In this document: positions 1-7,988 of the stretch, piece by piece
Position numbering within the stretch: position 1 is the stretch's first letter
Layout: the number at the start of each line of letters is the position of its first letter
Assembly: GCF_035440685.1 (NCBI RefSeq)
Contig: NZ_DAORMW010000008.1
Length of the DNA stretch: 64,000 nucleotides
Strand: one strand, 5' to 3'
Source: Accumulibacter appositus
GTDB lineage: Bacteria; Pseudomonadota; Gammaproteobacteria; Burkholderiales; Rhodocyclaceae
Notes under the pieces: generated by a model
Told to the model about the DNA's origin: nothing
Databases searched by the model: none
What the model saw: the letters and a program-made list of their open reading frames with translations, nothing else
Made by a program: the position numbers and the translations under genes

Positions 1-143
1 AGGCGCTGCAGATGGAAATGGCTCATGCCGACATGCGCGGCGACTTCCTGCAGGCTGGGCTGACCGGGGCCGCGCTGTTTGATGAAGCGAATTGCCCGGG
101 CGATCGTTTCATAAGCGCGGCAGCGGACAGCGAGATCGTTCAT
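1..143 (-). CDS. Ada/AraC-type HTH regulator or methyltransferase, N-terminal fragment
   Basis: The minus-strand reading from ATG at 143 runs off the window edge after 47 residues. It begins MNDLAVRCRAYETIARAI and continues with a helix-turn-helix segment (SLQEVAAHVGMSHFHLQR). That pattern is typical of the AraC-type DNA-binding domain that precedes the O6-methylguanine methyltransferase domain in Ada-like proteins, with a two-helix HTH and a conserved SxxHLQR recognition helix. The ATG overlaps the TGA of the upstream EamA permease gene by four bases, so the two are probably co-transcribed. Whether the missing part carries the PCHR methyltransferase active site cannot be seen; an ordinary AraC regulator is the alternative. 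Upstream on the minus strand is only the permease, so regulation is likely shared with it. Confidence 0.6.
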   Translation of the reverse strand, partial: MNDLAVRCRAYETIARAIRFIKQRGPGQPSLQEVAAHVGMSHFHLQR

Positions 144-1018
144 GCGGTTCGCGCGCGCAGTCGGAGCAGGCCGGCAGTCAGCGCGATGCCGGTCAGGATC
201 AGTGCGCCGCCAAGCAGGGTGTGCCAGCCAACGGCCTCTCCGAGGAATAGGGCCCCCCAGAGGACGCCGAAGACCGGGATCAGAAAAGTCACCGAAAGCG
301 CGCGCGTCGGGCCGACGTCGTCGATCAGGCGAAAGTAGAGCAGGTAGGCGCCGCCGGTGCAGACGATCGCCAGCAGCGAAGCTGCGGTCCAGTCGCCGAC
401 ATCGGGCGTAGACCGGACCGGGGCCAGAAGGAACAGCGGCAGCAGTACCAGGGTGGCCATCCACATGCTGCCGTGCGCATTGCCGAAGGGCGTTGCCACG
501 CCGGGGTGGGCCTTGGTGTAGATGCTCGCCAGGCTGTAGGAGAGCGGCGCGAGCAGCCCGGCGGCGACCGCTGGCCACTCGGCACTACCGGCCAGCGCGA
601 GGTTCTGGCCAACGAGGACGCTGACCCCGGCCAGGCCGCAGCCCAGACCGAGGGCGACGGCGCCGGTCAGCGGAACGCTCAGCCAGAGCGTCCCGATCGC
701 CGCTCCGAAGAGCGGCGAGGTGGCGTTGAGAATGGCCAGCAGCGACGCCGGGAGCGATTGCGCCGCGTAGGCGAAAAGAAGGAAGGGGAGCGCCGAGTTG
801 AGGACGCCAATGCTCAGGAAGTACTTCCACTTGCGACCCATTTCCAGGGATTGCTTGAGGACGCGGGCGACCAGCCAGAGAAATACCGCGGCAATGCCGA
901 CGCGAAAGGTGATCAGCGCGACGGGTCCGAAGGCGGGGACGCTGACGCGCATGAACAGAAAAGAGGCGCCCCAGATCGCAGCGAGCAGGAACAGTCGGGT
1001 GATGCTGGCAGCAGTCAT
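140..1018 (-). CDS. EamA/DMT-family inner-membrane transporter
   Basis: A 292-residue hydrophobic protein of the drug/metabolite transporter superfamily. It shows two EamA-like halves of about five helices each. The N-terminus, MTAASITRLFLLAAIWGASF, has the AxxWGxxF signature of helix 1 in this family. The start at 1018 was chosen because this Met begins the first membrane helix; the reading frame stays open upstream to 1249 but that extension is Arg/Pro-rich and unlike the family. It probably exports amino acids or other small metabolites; the substrate cannot be told from sequence. It ends in a four-base ATGA overlap with the Ada-like gene downstream. It is divergent from aroC with 437 bp between the two starts. 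Confidence 0.8.
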   Translation of the reverse strand: MTAASITRLFLLAAIWGASFLFMRVSVPAFGPVALITFRVGIAAVFLWLVARVLKQSLEMGRKWKYFLSIGVLNSALPFLLFAYAAQSLPASLLAILNATSPLFGAAIGTLWLSVPLTGAVALGLGCGLAGVSVLVGQNLALAGSAEWPAVAAGLLAPLSYSLASIYTKAHPGVATPFGNAHGSMWMATLVLLPLFLLAPVRSTPDVGDWTAASLLAIVCTGGAYLLYFRLIDDVGPTRALSVTFLIPVFGVLWGALFLGEAVGWHTLLGGALILTGIALTAGLLRLRARTA

Positions 1019-1455
1019 GACAGCCTTTCGTATGGGGGGTGATAGGCTGCGATTGTCGTCTCGGCAGCGCTCCCCGACCACCCGATTCTTGCGCCTTCCG
1101 GCGACACTGCGTGGCCGTGACCGTGACCGTGGCTCAGGCGCCTGTCGTCGACGCTGGCTGAAAGGACCGGCGGCAGCGGGCTCGGGCGCGCGTACCGGGC
1201 AGGCGCGCGGCCTACCTGCCGCCCCTGCTCCCTCCCTTGTCCCAGGCATAGCGGACCGTTCGCTGCCAGCGTGTGTCCGCCTGGCGCAGTGCGTTCCCGG
1301 GCGGCGAGGGTGGCTGCCGCGCGGGCGTTTTCGGGGTGGACGTCGGCAGCGGTTTGCCGGGACGTGCAGGCTTGTCGGTCATCGGGCTGGCTTCGGATCA
1401 GCGTGCTGAGCGCTATGGTAGACTTTGCGCCCATTCTAACGCTCAAGAGAAAGCC
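1019..1455. other. Divergent intergenic region between the EamA gene and aroC
   Basis: No credible gene is seen in these 437 bases; the open frames are arginine/proline-rich shadows. For aroC an extended -10 element TGGTAGACT (TAGACT at 1419-1424) lies about 30 bases before the ATG, without a convincing -35 box. The region also holds short CCGTGA repeats near 1115-1133 (gtgaccgtgaccgtgg). No terminator or riboswitch was recognised. Confidence 0.4.
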
Positions 1456-2571
1456 ATGTCCGGCAACACGATTGGCACGCTGTTCACCGTGACTTCGTTC
1501 GGTGAGTCACACGGTCCGGCGATCGGCTGCGTCGTTGATGGCTGCCCGCCCGGGCTGGCGATTTCGGAAGCCGACATTCAGTGCCAGCTCGACCGCCGTC
1601 GGCCAGGAACCTCGCGGCATGTGACGCAGCGGCGCGAGCCGGATCAGGTCGAGATCCTCTCCGGCGTTTTCGAGGGCCGCACGACGGGAACGCCGATTGG
1701 CCTGCTGATCCGCAATCAGGATCAGCGCAGCAAGGACTACGGCAATATTGCCGAGACCTTCCGCCCGGGGCACGCCGACTACGTCTACACGCAGAAGTAC
1801 GGTTTTCGCGATCATCGCGGTGGCGGTCGCTCGTCGGCACGCGAGACGGCGGTGCGTGTCGCCGCCGGGGCGATTGCCCGCAAGTGGCTGGGCGAGCGCT
1901 ACGGGGTCAGCATCAGCGGCTGGATGAGCCAGCTCGGGCCGCTCGAGATTCCCTTCCTGGATGCCGCGGCGATCGCCGGCAATCCGTTCTTCGCGCCGAA
2001 CGCGACGATCGTTGCCGAGCTCGAGGAGTACATGGATCGACTGCGCAAGGCGGGCGATTCGGTGGGCGCGAAGATCACCGTCGCTGCCCATGGCGTACCG
2101 CCCGGCTGGGGCGAACCGGTCTACGACCGGCTGGATGCCGAGATCGCCTACGCGATGATGAGCATCAACGCGGTCAAGGGCGTCGAGATCGGCGCCGGTT
2201 TTGCCAGCGTTGCCCAGCGCGGCAGCGAGCATGGCGACGAAATGACGCCGCAGGGCTTCCTCAGCAACCACGCCGGCGGGGTGCTCGGCGGCATTTCCAC
2301 GGGCCAGGACATCGTCGTCAGTCTGGCGATCAAGCCGACGTCGAGCATTCGCCTGCCACGCCGTTCCGTAGACCGCGCGGGCAACGCGGCAAGCGTCGAA
2401 ACGCATGGCCGGCACGACCCCTGCGTCGGCATTCGAGCGACTCCGATCGCCGAAGCGATGCTCGCGCTGGTGTTGATCGACCATGCCTTGCGCCATCGCG
2501 CCCAGTGTGGCGACGTGCGTTGCAGCACGCCTCGTATTCCCGGCGCGGCAAGCGATGGCGGGGCCGCGTGA
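1456..2571 (+). CDS. aroC: Chorismate synthase
   Basis: Chorismate synthase of 371 residues, the normal length for bacterial AroC. It converts 5-enolpyruvylshikimate 3-phosphate to chorismate, the last step of the shikimate pathway, using reduced FMN in the cytoplasm. The signatures are clear: SFGESHG near residue 15, PGHADYVY near 105, and the FMN/substrate motif RGGGRSSARETAVRVAAG near 122-140. The ATG at 1456 gives the conserved start MSGNTIGTLFTVTSFGESHG; an in-frame upstream extension to 1273 lacks family similarity. A weak extended -10 element precedes it. The stop overlaps a putative promoter for the next gene, so the two may be separately transcribed. Confidence 0.97.
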   Translation: MSGNTIGTLFTVTSFGESHGPAIGCVVDGCPPGLAISEADIQCQLDRRRPGTSRHVTQRREPDQVEILSGVFEGRTTGTPIGLLIRNQDQRSKDYGNIAETFRPGHADYVYTQKYGFRDHRGGGRSSARETAVRVAAGAIARKWLGERYGVSISGWMSQLGPLEIPFLDAAAIAGNPFFAPNATIVAELEEYMDRLRKAGDSVGAKITVAAHGVPPGWGEPVYDRLDAEIAYAMMSINAVKGVEIGAGFASVAQRGSEHGDEMTPQGFLSNHAGGVLGGISTGQDIVVSLAIKPTSSIRLPRRSVDRAGNAASVETHGRHDPCVGIRATPIAEAMLALVLIDHALRHRAQCGDVRCSTPRIPGAASDGGAA

Positions 2572-2597
2572 CGCTTGCCGGTGGCTCTGGTTATAAT
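2568..2597 (+). promoter_or_regulatory. Putative sigma-70 promoter for the YdcH-like gene
   Basis: GTGACG (2568-2573, four of six matches to TTGACA) and a perfect TATAAT (2592-2597) are separated by 18 bases. The -35 box overlaps the aroC stop codon. The expected transcript start lies near 2604, about 47 bases before the next ATG. Confidence 0.45.
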
Positions 2598-2650
2598 CGC
2601 TTGGTCTGGTCGCGCATCGGGCCGACCGGGATCAGCGAGAGGCTAGGATC

Positions 2651-2902
2651 ATGCACATCGAGCATCACGACCTGTACCATGATTTCCCCGAGTATCTGGA
2701 TTCGATTCACGCCCTGAAAGCCGCGAGCCAGCCGTTCGGCGAGATGTATGACGAATACCATCAACTGACGCGCGAGGTCGAGCGTCTCGAAGAGGAAGAC
2801 CTGCCGGTCGACGACTTCACCATCGAAACGATGAAGAAACAGCGCCTGCTGCTCAAGGACCAGATGTACCGGATGCTGGTCGCTTACAAGAACAGCGATT
2901 GA
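2651..2902 (+). CDS. YdcH-like (DUF465) small protein
   Basis: An 83-residue acidic, helical protein of the YdcH/DUF465 family. It starts MHIEHHDLYHDFPEY and contains the typical two-helix pattern: a HxL...FPE start, a central heptad-rich helix (QLTREVERLEEEDLP), and the closing LKKQRLLLKDQMYRML-like helix (here MKKQRLLLKDQMYRML). The function is unknown; members are small, probably coiled-coil cytosolic proteins. The gene has its own likely promoter and is followed by a strong hairpin, so it seems to be a monocistronic unit between aroC and the MFS gene. Confidence 0.8.
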   Translation: MHIEHHDLYHDFPEYLDSIHALKAASQPFGEMYDEYHQLTREVERLEEEDLPVDDFTIETMKKQRLLLKDQMYRMLVAYKNSD

Positions 2903-2911
2903 ACGGCTGAG

Positions 2912-2945
2912 CGGCTCGGCAAGCGCGCAACCGCTTGCCGAGCCG
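2912..2945 (+). terminator. Strong hairpin after the YdcH-like gene
   Basis: A perfect 14-bp inverted repeat (CGGCTCGGCAAGCG at 2912-2925 and its complement at 2932-2945) with a six-base loop starts ten bases after the stop codon. No U-tract follows, so it could be a terminator aided by Rho or an mRNA-stabilising structure rather than a classical intrinsic terminator. Confidence 0.55.
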
Positions 2946-2987
2946 GCGGCCGCCGGCCGCCCTTGCGCCATCCGGTAGAATTGCCGG

Positions 2988-4196
2988 ATGCAAGCTCTGC
3001 CCTACTGGCGTCTTTCCGGCTACTACTTCTTCTATTTCGCCTTCATCGGCGCTTTCTCTCCGTATTTCGGGCTTTACCTTCAGTCGCTGTCGTTTTCCGC
3101 TTGGGACATCGGTTTGCTGATGTCCCAGATGCAGCTGATGCGCCTGTTCGCGCCCTATCTGTGGGGCGCCCTGGCCGATCGTATGGGGCAACGGGTGGGC
3201 ATCGTGCGCCTCGCCGGCGTCGTCAGCCTGATCGGTTTCGCGAGTTTTTTTGTCGTGCGCAGCTTCGAGGCGATGCTGCTGGCGATGGCCTTGCTGGCTT
3301 TTTTCTGGAGCGCCGCACTGCCGCTGGTCGAGACGCTGACCTTCGATCATCTGCGCGAGCAGCCGGCGCGTTACAGTCGCATCCGGCTGTGGGGTTCGAT
3401 CGGGTTCATCGTCGCGGTGATGGGCACCGGCGCCCTGCTCGACCGGCTGCCGCTGTCGGCGCTGTTGTGGGTGATCGCGGCGACACTGGCCGGGATTCTG
3501 ATTTATGCGTTGGCGGTTCCCGAGGCGCCGTCGCACGGGGCGAGCGATGCGCAGCGGCCGGTTGCTGAAATCCTTCGCCAGCGGCGCGTCATGGCGCTCT
3601 TTGCCGCCTGTGTCGCCATGTCGGCGGCGCACGGCGCACTCTACGTCTTCTACTCGATTCACCTCGCCGAGCATCACTACAGTACCTTCCTTGTCGGCTG
3701 CCTGTGGTCGCTCGGTGTTGTTGCCGAGATCGTGGTCTTCTTCTTCATGGTCGGCTTGCTGCGTCGCTTTGGACTACGGACCATCCTGCTGCTCAGTTTT
3801 GCGGCCGCGATCGCGCGCTTTCTGATGATTGGCTGGGGCGTCGATAATCTGCCGCTGATCGTCGTCGCGCAGCTGCTGCATGGCCTGACTTTCGGTGCTT
3901 ACCATGCAGCGGCGATCGCCGCCGTCAATCGCTGGTTTCCGGGTCGCTGTCAGGCGCGTGGCCAGGCCTTGTATTCAAGCCTGTCATTTGGCGCTGGAGG
4001 CCTGCTTGGCAGTCTGCTCAGCGGTTGGAGCTGGGACGCCTGGGGTGCGGCGTCCACTTACACCATGAGCTCGGCGTTTGCGCTGCTCGGTCTGTTCTTC
4101 GTCGCCGTCGGTATAAAGCGCAGCGATTTCGACAATCCTGGCGGCGGCCAGCCGGCGCCGCTTGCGGCGCTGATACATGTTTCTGGAGGTAAATGA
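2988..4196 (+). CDS. MFS permease, HcaT/PPP-family-like
   Basis: A 402-residue, 12-helix major facilitator. It starts MQALPYWRLSGYYFFYFAFI, and helix 1 followed by GAFSPYFGLYLQSL and the loop LWGALADRMGQR (the MFS A-like motif between helices 2 and 3) resembles the phenylpropionate permease (HcaT / PPP) group, in which YxxYFxxxGxxxPYxxLYL is conserved. The second half has a similar arrangement. The substrate is unknown; in this group assignments to aromatic acids or nucleosides are often guesses. The stop overlaps the ATG of the M48 peptidase gene by four bases, so translation is likely coupled. Confidence 0.8.
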   Translation: MQALPYWRLSGYYFFYFAFIGAFSPYFGLYLQSLSFSAWDIGLLMSQMQLMRLFAPYLWGALADRMGQRVGIVRLAGVVSLIGFASFFVVRSFEAMLLAMALLAFFWSAALPLVETLTFDHLREQPARYSRIRLWGSIGFIVAVMGTGALLDRLPLSALLWVIAATLAGILIYALAVPEAPSHGASDAQRPVAEILRQRRVMALFAACVAMSAAHGALYVFYSIHLAEHHYSTFLVGCLWSLGVVAEIVVFFFMVGLLRRFGLRTILLLSFAAAIARFLMIGWGVDNLPLIVVAQLLHGLTFGAYHAAAIAAVNRWFPGRCQARGQALYSSLSFGAGGLLGSLLSGWSWDAWGAASTYTMSSAFALLGLFFVAVGIKRSDFDNPGGGQPAPLAALIHVSGGK

Positions 4197-5035
4197 TGGG
4201 TATAGGTTCTTGGTCTTCCTGCTGGCTGCTGTTGCTCGCTGGCCTTATCGCCACCGGCTGCGCGACGACCCGGACGACCAGTGCGGGCCGGGTCGGTGTC
4301 GACCGTGAGCAGACGATGCTGGTTTCGTCGGCCGAAGTCGATCGCTCGGCCGCCAAGGCCTACCAGGAGGCAATGCAGGCGGCGCAGAGCAAGAAGCTGC
4401 TCAATCGCGATGCGCAGCAGACCGAACGGGTGCGGGCGATCGCCAAGCGGCTGATCCCGGTGACCGCGGCGTTTCGCGCCGATGCGCCGGGCTGGAAATG
4501 GGAAGTCAATGTCGTCAGCTCCAAGGAGCTCAACGCCTGGTGCATGCCCGGCGGCAAGATCGCGGTGTACACCGGCTTGATCGAGCAGCTGCAGATTACC
4601 GACGACGAACTGGCCGGGGTGATGGGCCATGAGATTGCGCATGCGCTACGTGAGCATGGGCGCGAGAAGGTTGGCCAGGCGACCGGCGTGAATGTTGCCG
4701 CCGCGCTTGGCGGGGCCTTGATCGGCGCCTATTTCGGCGTCGACGCCGGCCTCGGGCAGAGCGTTATCGGCAGTGTCGGCGACCTGGCCTTCATGCGCCC
4801 CAATTCGCGCGCGTTCGAGCAGGAGGCGGACCGTATCGGCGTCGAACTCGCGGCGCGCGCCGGCTACGATCCGAGTGCGGCGATCACCCTGTGGGAGAAA
4901 ATGGGTCGCGTCGCGGGCGGACAGCCGCCGCAGTGGCTGTCGACCCACCCCTCGCACGAGTCACGCATCGCCGATCTGCGCGTCTATGCGCAGCGGGTGC
5001 AGCCGCTGTACCTGGCGGCGCGCCAGGCGCGCTGA
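4193..5035 (+). CDS. M48-family zinc metallopeptidase lipoprotein (LoiP/YcaL-like)
   Basis: A 280-residue periplasmic peptidase. The N-terminal hydrophobic segment ends in a lipobox-like ATGC with Cys23, so it is probably anchored in the outer membrane. The zinc motif HEIAH is at residues 146-150, and the third ligand glutamate lies in the later FEQEADRIGVELAARAGYDP helix, both diagnostic of M48 (Ste24/HtpX/BepA/LoiP) peptidases. The role is probably degradation of misfolded envelope proteins. The ATG at 4193 overlaps the MFS stop and follows GGAGG at 4184-4188. There are no TPR repeats, so it is closer to LoiP/YcaL than to BepA. It converges with the TonB-like gene. Confidence 0.88.
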   Translation: MMGIGSWSSCWLLLLAGLIATGCATTRTTSAGRVGVDREQTMLVSSAEVDRSAAKAYQEAMQAAQSKKLLNRDAQQTERVRAIAKRLIPVTAAFRADAPGWKWEVNVVSSKELNAWCMPGGKIAVYTGLIEQLQITDDELAGVMGHEIAHALREHGREKVGQATGVNVAAALGGALIGAYFGVDAGLGQSVIGSVGDLAFMRPNSRAFEQEADRIGVELAARAGYDPSAAITLWEKMGRVAGGQPPQWLSTHPSHESRIADLRVYAQRVQPLYLAARQAR

Positions 5036-5117
5036 GCGTAGGGAGCGGCGCGTGGCAAGCCGCTGCAGCAGCTGCGGGTCATGATTTCTGTCGATGTCTC
5101 GCTGAGCAGGTGCTGGA

Positions 5118-6128
5118 TCAGCAGCTGCTGCCGTCTGCTACGCGCGAAAACCCGAAACCGCCGCCGTGACCCGGCCGGATGCAGATGGTCATGCCCAGCG
5201 AGCGGGCGGAGCGGGCGATGTCCGCCGGGAAGGCGGCGAAGGGGATGGCGCGTTCGACCACCGACTTGATGAAGGCAATCTCTTCCTGCTGGTCGCCGGC
5301 GTTGAGCACCTTGAAGGTCTTCAGGCTGCCGTCGGGATTGATGCGGAAGTGGACGGCGGCCAGATGCATGCCCTTGCTTCGGGGATCGTTGCGTACGAAG
5401 GCGGCGCTGCGGTTGAGTCGTTTGATGACCCCGTCGACGTAGAAGTCGAGGCTGAACGGCGGCGGTGGCGGGGTGTTGGGCAGGCGCTCGAGCACCGCTG
5501 TGCCCTGTTCGTCGTTTCGCGCCTGCTGCCGGCCCTGGCCGCGGGCCATGGCCAGCGAGCGCTGCGCCAGCTCGGGCCTGGCTGCCGGCCTGGCCTCCGC
5601 TTCCAGATCGTCGAGAAAATGCTGCATATCGTTTTTCTCGCCCTTGAACCATTGCGAGGAGTCGGGTAGCGCTGCTGTCGTCGACTCTGGGACGGCGATT
5701 ATCCGCGCTTGTGGCCGTGGCTGGCTGGGTTTGACGACCGTTTCCCTGGCGGGCGCCTTGACGACCGGTTTCGCTGGCAGCTTGGCTTTCGCCTGGGCGC
5801 GTTGCGCAGGGCGCGGCTGTGCAGGCGCAGTCGACGGAGCGGCGGCGGGCCGTGGCGTCGGCGGAGCTGCCGGCTGCGGCGGCGTGGAAGGAGCGGGCGG
5901 GCTTGGGTGCGCCGGCAGCGGGCTTGGCGACAGCGTGGCTTCGAAGCGTGACGATAGCGCGCGCGGGCGGGTGGGTTCGTGCTGGGGGAAGAAGAGCGCC
6001 ACGGCGTGTACGACCAGCGACACGGCGACGGCCCAGCTCAGCGAACGCGTCGTCCGCGAGCGGGGTGCGCAGCTACTATCGATCGGGAGCGTTCCTGGCT
6101 GGCTGCCAGAGCTTGGCGGAGGGGGCAT
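5118..6128 (-). CDS. TonB-like proline-rich envelope protein
   Basis: A 336-residue protein with the TonB layout: a short cytoplasmic N-terminus, one membrane helix (about residues 29-47, WAVAVSLVVHAVALFF), a long Pro/Ala-rich periplasmic spacer (about 60-150), and a C-terminal globular part (about 230-336). The end contains a TonB-C-like stretch with INPDGSLKTFKVLNAG and later MTICIRPGHGG, where TonB proteins have INxDGxVxxVxVxxSSG. It could transmit proton-motive force to an outer-membrane receptor or act as a structural periplasm-spanning protein. No exbB/exbD is adjacent, and the proline spacer uses PxP and PAxP, not the KPKPKP type. The start at 6128 has no obvious ribosome site, so it is uncertain. 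Confidence 0.65.
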   Translation of the reverse strand: MPPPPSSGSQPGTLPIDSSCAPRSRTTRSLSWAVAVSLVVHAVALFFPQHEPTRPRALSSRFEATLSPSPLPAHPSPPAPSTPPQPAAPPTPRPAAAPSTAPAQPRPAQRAQAKAKLPAKPVVKAPARETVVKPSQPRPQARIIAVPESTTAALPDSSQWFKGEKNDMQHFLDDLEAEARPAARPELAQRSLAMARGQGRQQARNDEQGTAVLERLPNTPPPPPFSLDFYVDGVIKRLNRSAAFVRNDPRSKGMHLAAVHFRINPDGSLKTFKVLNAGDQQEEIAFIKSVVERAIPFAAFPADIARSARSLGMTICIRPGHGGGFGFSRVADGSSC

Positions 6129-6218
6129 TGTCGCCGAGATGTTTGGTGGGCCTGGCTATCGCCCATGGCAAAGCGGCGCGGCCCGGGGAAGGCTATCACC
6201 TTCCACCGCCTTGCCATT

Positions 6219-6268
6219 AACGGTCATGACATGGCGAGACACCCAGGATCATGAAAGTCATGACCGTT
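6219..6268. repeat. 12-bp perfect inverted repeat upstream of urtA
   Basis: AACGGTCATGAC at 6219-6230 and its exact reverse complement at 6257-6268 are separated by 26 bases. Each arm contains GGTCATGACC-like symmetry (GTCATGAC is itself palindromic). It could be a protein-binding site, a cruciform or the relic of a small mobile element. Confidence 0.6.
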
Positions 6269-6284
6269 TCCCCCTCTTTCCCGG

Positions 6285-6309
6285 CCTTTCTCCCGCGAGG
6301 GGAGAAAGG
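6285..6309. repeat. Short hairpin CCTTTCTCCC / GGGAGAAAGG
   Basis: A perfect 10-bp stem (6285-6294 and 6300-6309) with a five-base loop lies 16 bases after the larger inverted repeat. Without a T-run it is not a clear terminator. It could end leftward or rightward transcription, or be part of a repetitive element. Confidence 0.5.
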
Positions 6310-6502
6310 AGATTCGTGAGTCGCATGCGTGACTTTGACATTAAAGGCACCGAAATTCGCGGTGATAGGTGACGATGCGCGGCGGAGTGTAGGCGGCGCT
6401 GGCGGTCGTCGTCAATCGCTCCATCAGCCAATCGCTACCTCCTGGCAATGACAATGGCTGGGCTGGCTGGGGGCGGTTGTTGAAGGACTGGTCACGAACT
6501 CG

Positions 6503-6552
6503 GCACTACGCTTGGTGCGGGGCCAGCCTCGTGCCGTGCTCCGCTTTGGTGC
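6503..6552 (+). promoter_or_regulatory. Two NtrC-like binding sites
   Basis: GCACTACGCTTGGTGC (6503-6518) and GCTCCGCTTTGGTGC (6538-6552) each end in the TGGTGC half-site of the NtrC (GlnG) consensus GCAC-N7-GTGC. The first is one base longer than consensus and the second has an imperfect left half. They lie about 115-160 bases upstream of the predicted transcript start, the usual place for an enhancer of a sigma-54 promoter. Confidence 0.5.
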
Positions 6553-6636
6553 GCGATCATTGCCGCTCGCGCCCCGAGAACGTGCGTAGTGACGATAAGT
6601 GAGCACTGAGACCGTCGTTCCTCTCGGTTTCCTACG

Positions 6637-6653
6637 CTGGCACGCTGATTGCT
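6637..6653 (+). promoter_or_regulatory. Sigma-54 promoter of the urt-ure operon
   Basis: CTGGCACGCTGATTGCT matches the sigma-54 consensus YTGGCACGRNNNTTGCW at every fixed position except R. The GG (6639-6640) and GC (6651-6652) doublets have the required spacing. The expected start is about 6664-6665, 55 bases before urtA. Sigma-54 together with NtrC fits a nitrogen-starvation controlled urea uptake and urease operon. Confidence 0.82.
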
Positions 6654-6719
6654 TAGTACCACTCGCTGGAAGAAATCCTCCCCCAATTATCCCGTTGCCA
6701 ACTTTCTAGGAGCAATCAG

Positions 6720-7988
6720 ATGCTACGTCGCAATTTCGTGAAAACCGTTTCAGCCGTTGCCGTTACGGCGGCTCTGGGGCTGAGCTCATTCAACGCGCTG
6801 GCTGCCGAGACGATCAAGGTCGGTGTTCTGCATTCACTTTCCGGAACCATGGCGATCTCCGAGACGGCGCTCAAGGAAACGGTGCTCATGGCCATCGCCG
6901 AGATCAACAGCAAGGGCGGCGTGCTTGGCAAGCAGCTCGAAGCGGTGGTCGTAGACCCGGCCTCGAACTGGCCGCTGTTCGCCGAGAAGGCGCGGCAACT
7001 GCTGAGCCAGGACAAGGTGGCGGTCACCTTCGGCTGCTGGACCTCGGTATCTCGCAAGTCGGTGTTGCCGGTGTACAAGGAACTCAACGGTCTGCTCTTC
7101 TACCCGGTGCAGTATGAGGGTGAGGAGCTCGAGTACAACGTCTTCTACACCGGTGCGGCGCCAAACCAGCAGGCAATTCCGGCGGTCGAGTACCTGATGA
7201 GCAAGGATGGCGGTTCGGCCAAGCGTTTCGTGCTGCTCGGCACCGACTACGTTTATCCGCGCACGACCAACAAGATCCTGCGCGCCTTCCTGAAGTCCAA
7301 GGGTGTCGCCGACGCCGACATCATGGAGGAGTACACGCCTTTCGGGCATAGCGACTACCAGACGATCATCGCCAAGATCAAGAAGTTCTCCAGCGAAGGC
7401 AAGCGTACGGCGGTGGTGTCGACCATCAACGGCGACTCGAACGTTCCCTTCTACAAGGAACTCGGCAACGCCGGCATCAAGGCCACCGAAGTGCCGGTGG
7501 TCGCTTTCTCGGTTGGTGAAGAAGAGCTGCGCGGCGTCGATACCAAACCGCTGGTCGGCCATCTGGCGGCGTGGAACTACTTCATGACCCTGAAGAACCC
7601 GGTGAACGACGGCTTCACCAAGGCCTACCGCGCCTGGGCGGTCAAGCAGGGTCTGCCGAACGCCGACAAAGCGGTGACCAACGACCCGATGGAAGCCACC
7701 TACATCGGCGTCTACATGTGGAAGCAGGCCGTCGAGAAAGCCAAGTCGACCGACGTCGACAAGGTCATCGCCGCCATGGCCGGGCAAACCTTCAAGGCCC
7801 CGTCCGGCTTCGATATCAAGATGGACGAGAAGAACCACCATCTGCACAAGCCGGTGTTCATCGGCGAGATTCGCGCCGACGGACAGTTCGACGTCGTCTG
7901 GAAGACCCCCGGCCCGGTCAAGGCGGCGCCGTGGAGCCCCTACATTCCGGGTAACGACAAGAAGAAAGGCGAGCCGGAAGGCAAGTAG
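6720..7988 (+). CDS. urtA: Urea ABC transporter, periplasmic urea-binding protein
   Basis: A 422-residue binding protein of the type-I periplasmic-binding fold. It has a signal peptide of about 28 residues (cleavage likely after NALA, before AETIKVG). The mature start TIKVGVLHSLSGTMAIS and the segment FGCWTSVSRKSVLPVYKELNGLLFYPVQYEG are hallmarks of UrtA, distinguishing it from amide- and branched-amino-acid binding relatives. It captures urea in the periplasm and delivers it to UrtBC. It is the first gene of the operon, following the sigma-54 promoter; AGGAG precedes the ATG by six bases. The stop codon is embedded in an 8-bp tandem repeat. It is usually the most strongly expressed gene of the operon. 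Confidence 0.96.
   Translation: MLRRNFVKTVSAVAVTAALGLSSFNALAAETIKVGVLHSLSGTMAISETALKETVLMAIAEINSKGGVLGKQLEAVVVDPASNWPLFAEKARQLLSQDKVAVTFGCWTSVSRKSVLPVYKELNGLLFYPVQYEGEELEYNVFYTGAAPNQQAIPAVEYLMSKDGGSAKRFVLLGTDYVYPRTTNKILRAFLKSKGVADADIMEEYTPFGHSDYQTIIAKIKKFSSEGKRTAVVSTINGDSNVPFYKELGNAGIKATEVPVVAFSVGEEELRGVDTKPLVGHLAAWNYFMTLKNPVNDGFTKAYRAWAVKQGLPNADKAVTNDPMEATYIGVYMWKQAVEKAKSTDVDKVIAAMAGQTFKAPSGFDIKMDEKNHHLHKPVFIGEIRADGQFDVVWKTPGPVKAAPWSPYIPGNDKKKGEPEGK

Larger units (their letters stand above)
6129..6719. other. Control region upstream of urtA
   Basis: No credible gene is seen in these 591 bases. The left half holds two inverted repeats (6219-6268 and 6285-6309); the right half holds NtrC-like sites (6503-6552) and a sigma-54 promoter (6637-6653), each listed separately. 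The untranslated leader of urtA is predicted to be about 55 bases with AGGAG just before the ATG. Confidence 0.7.
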
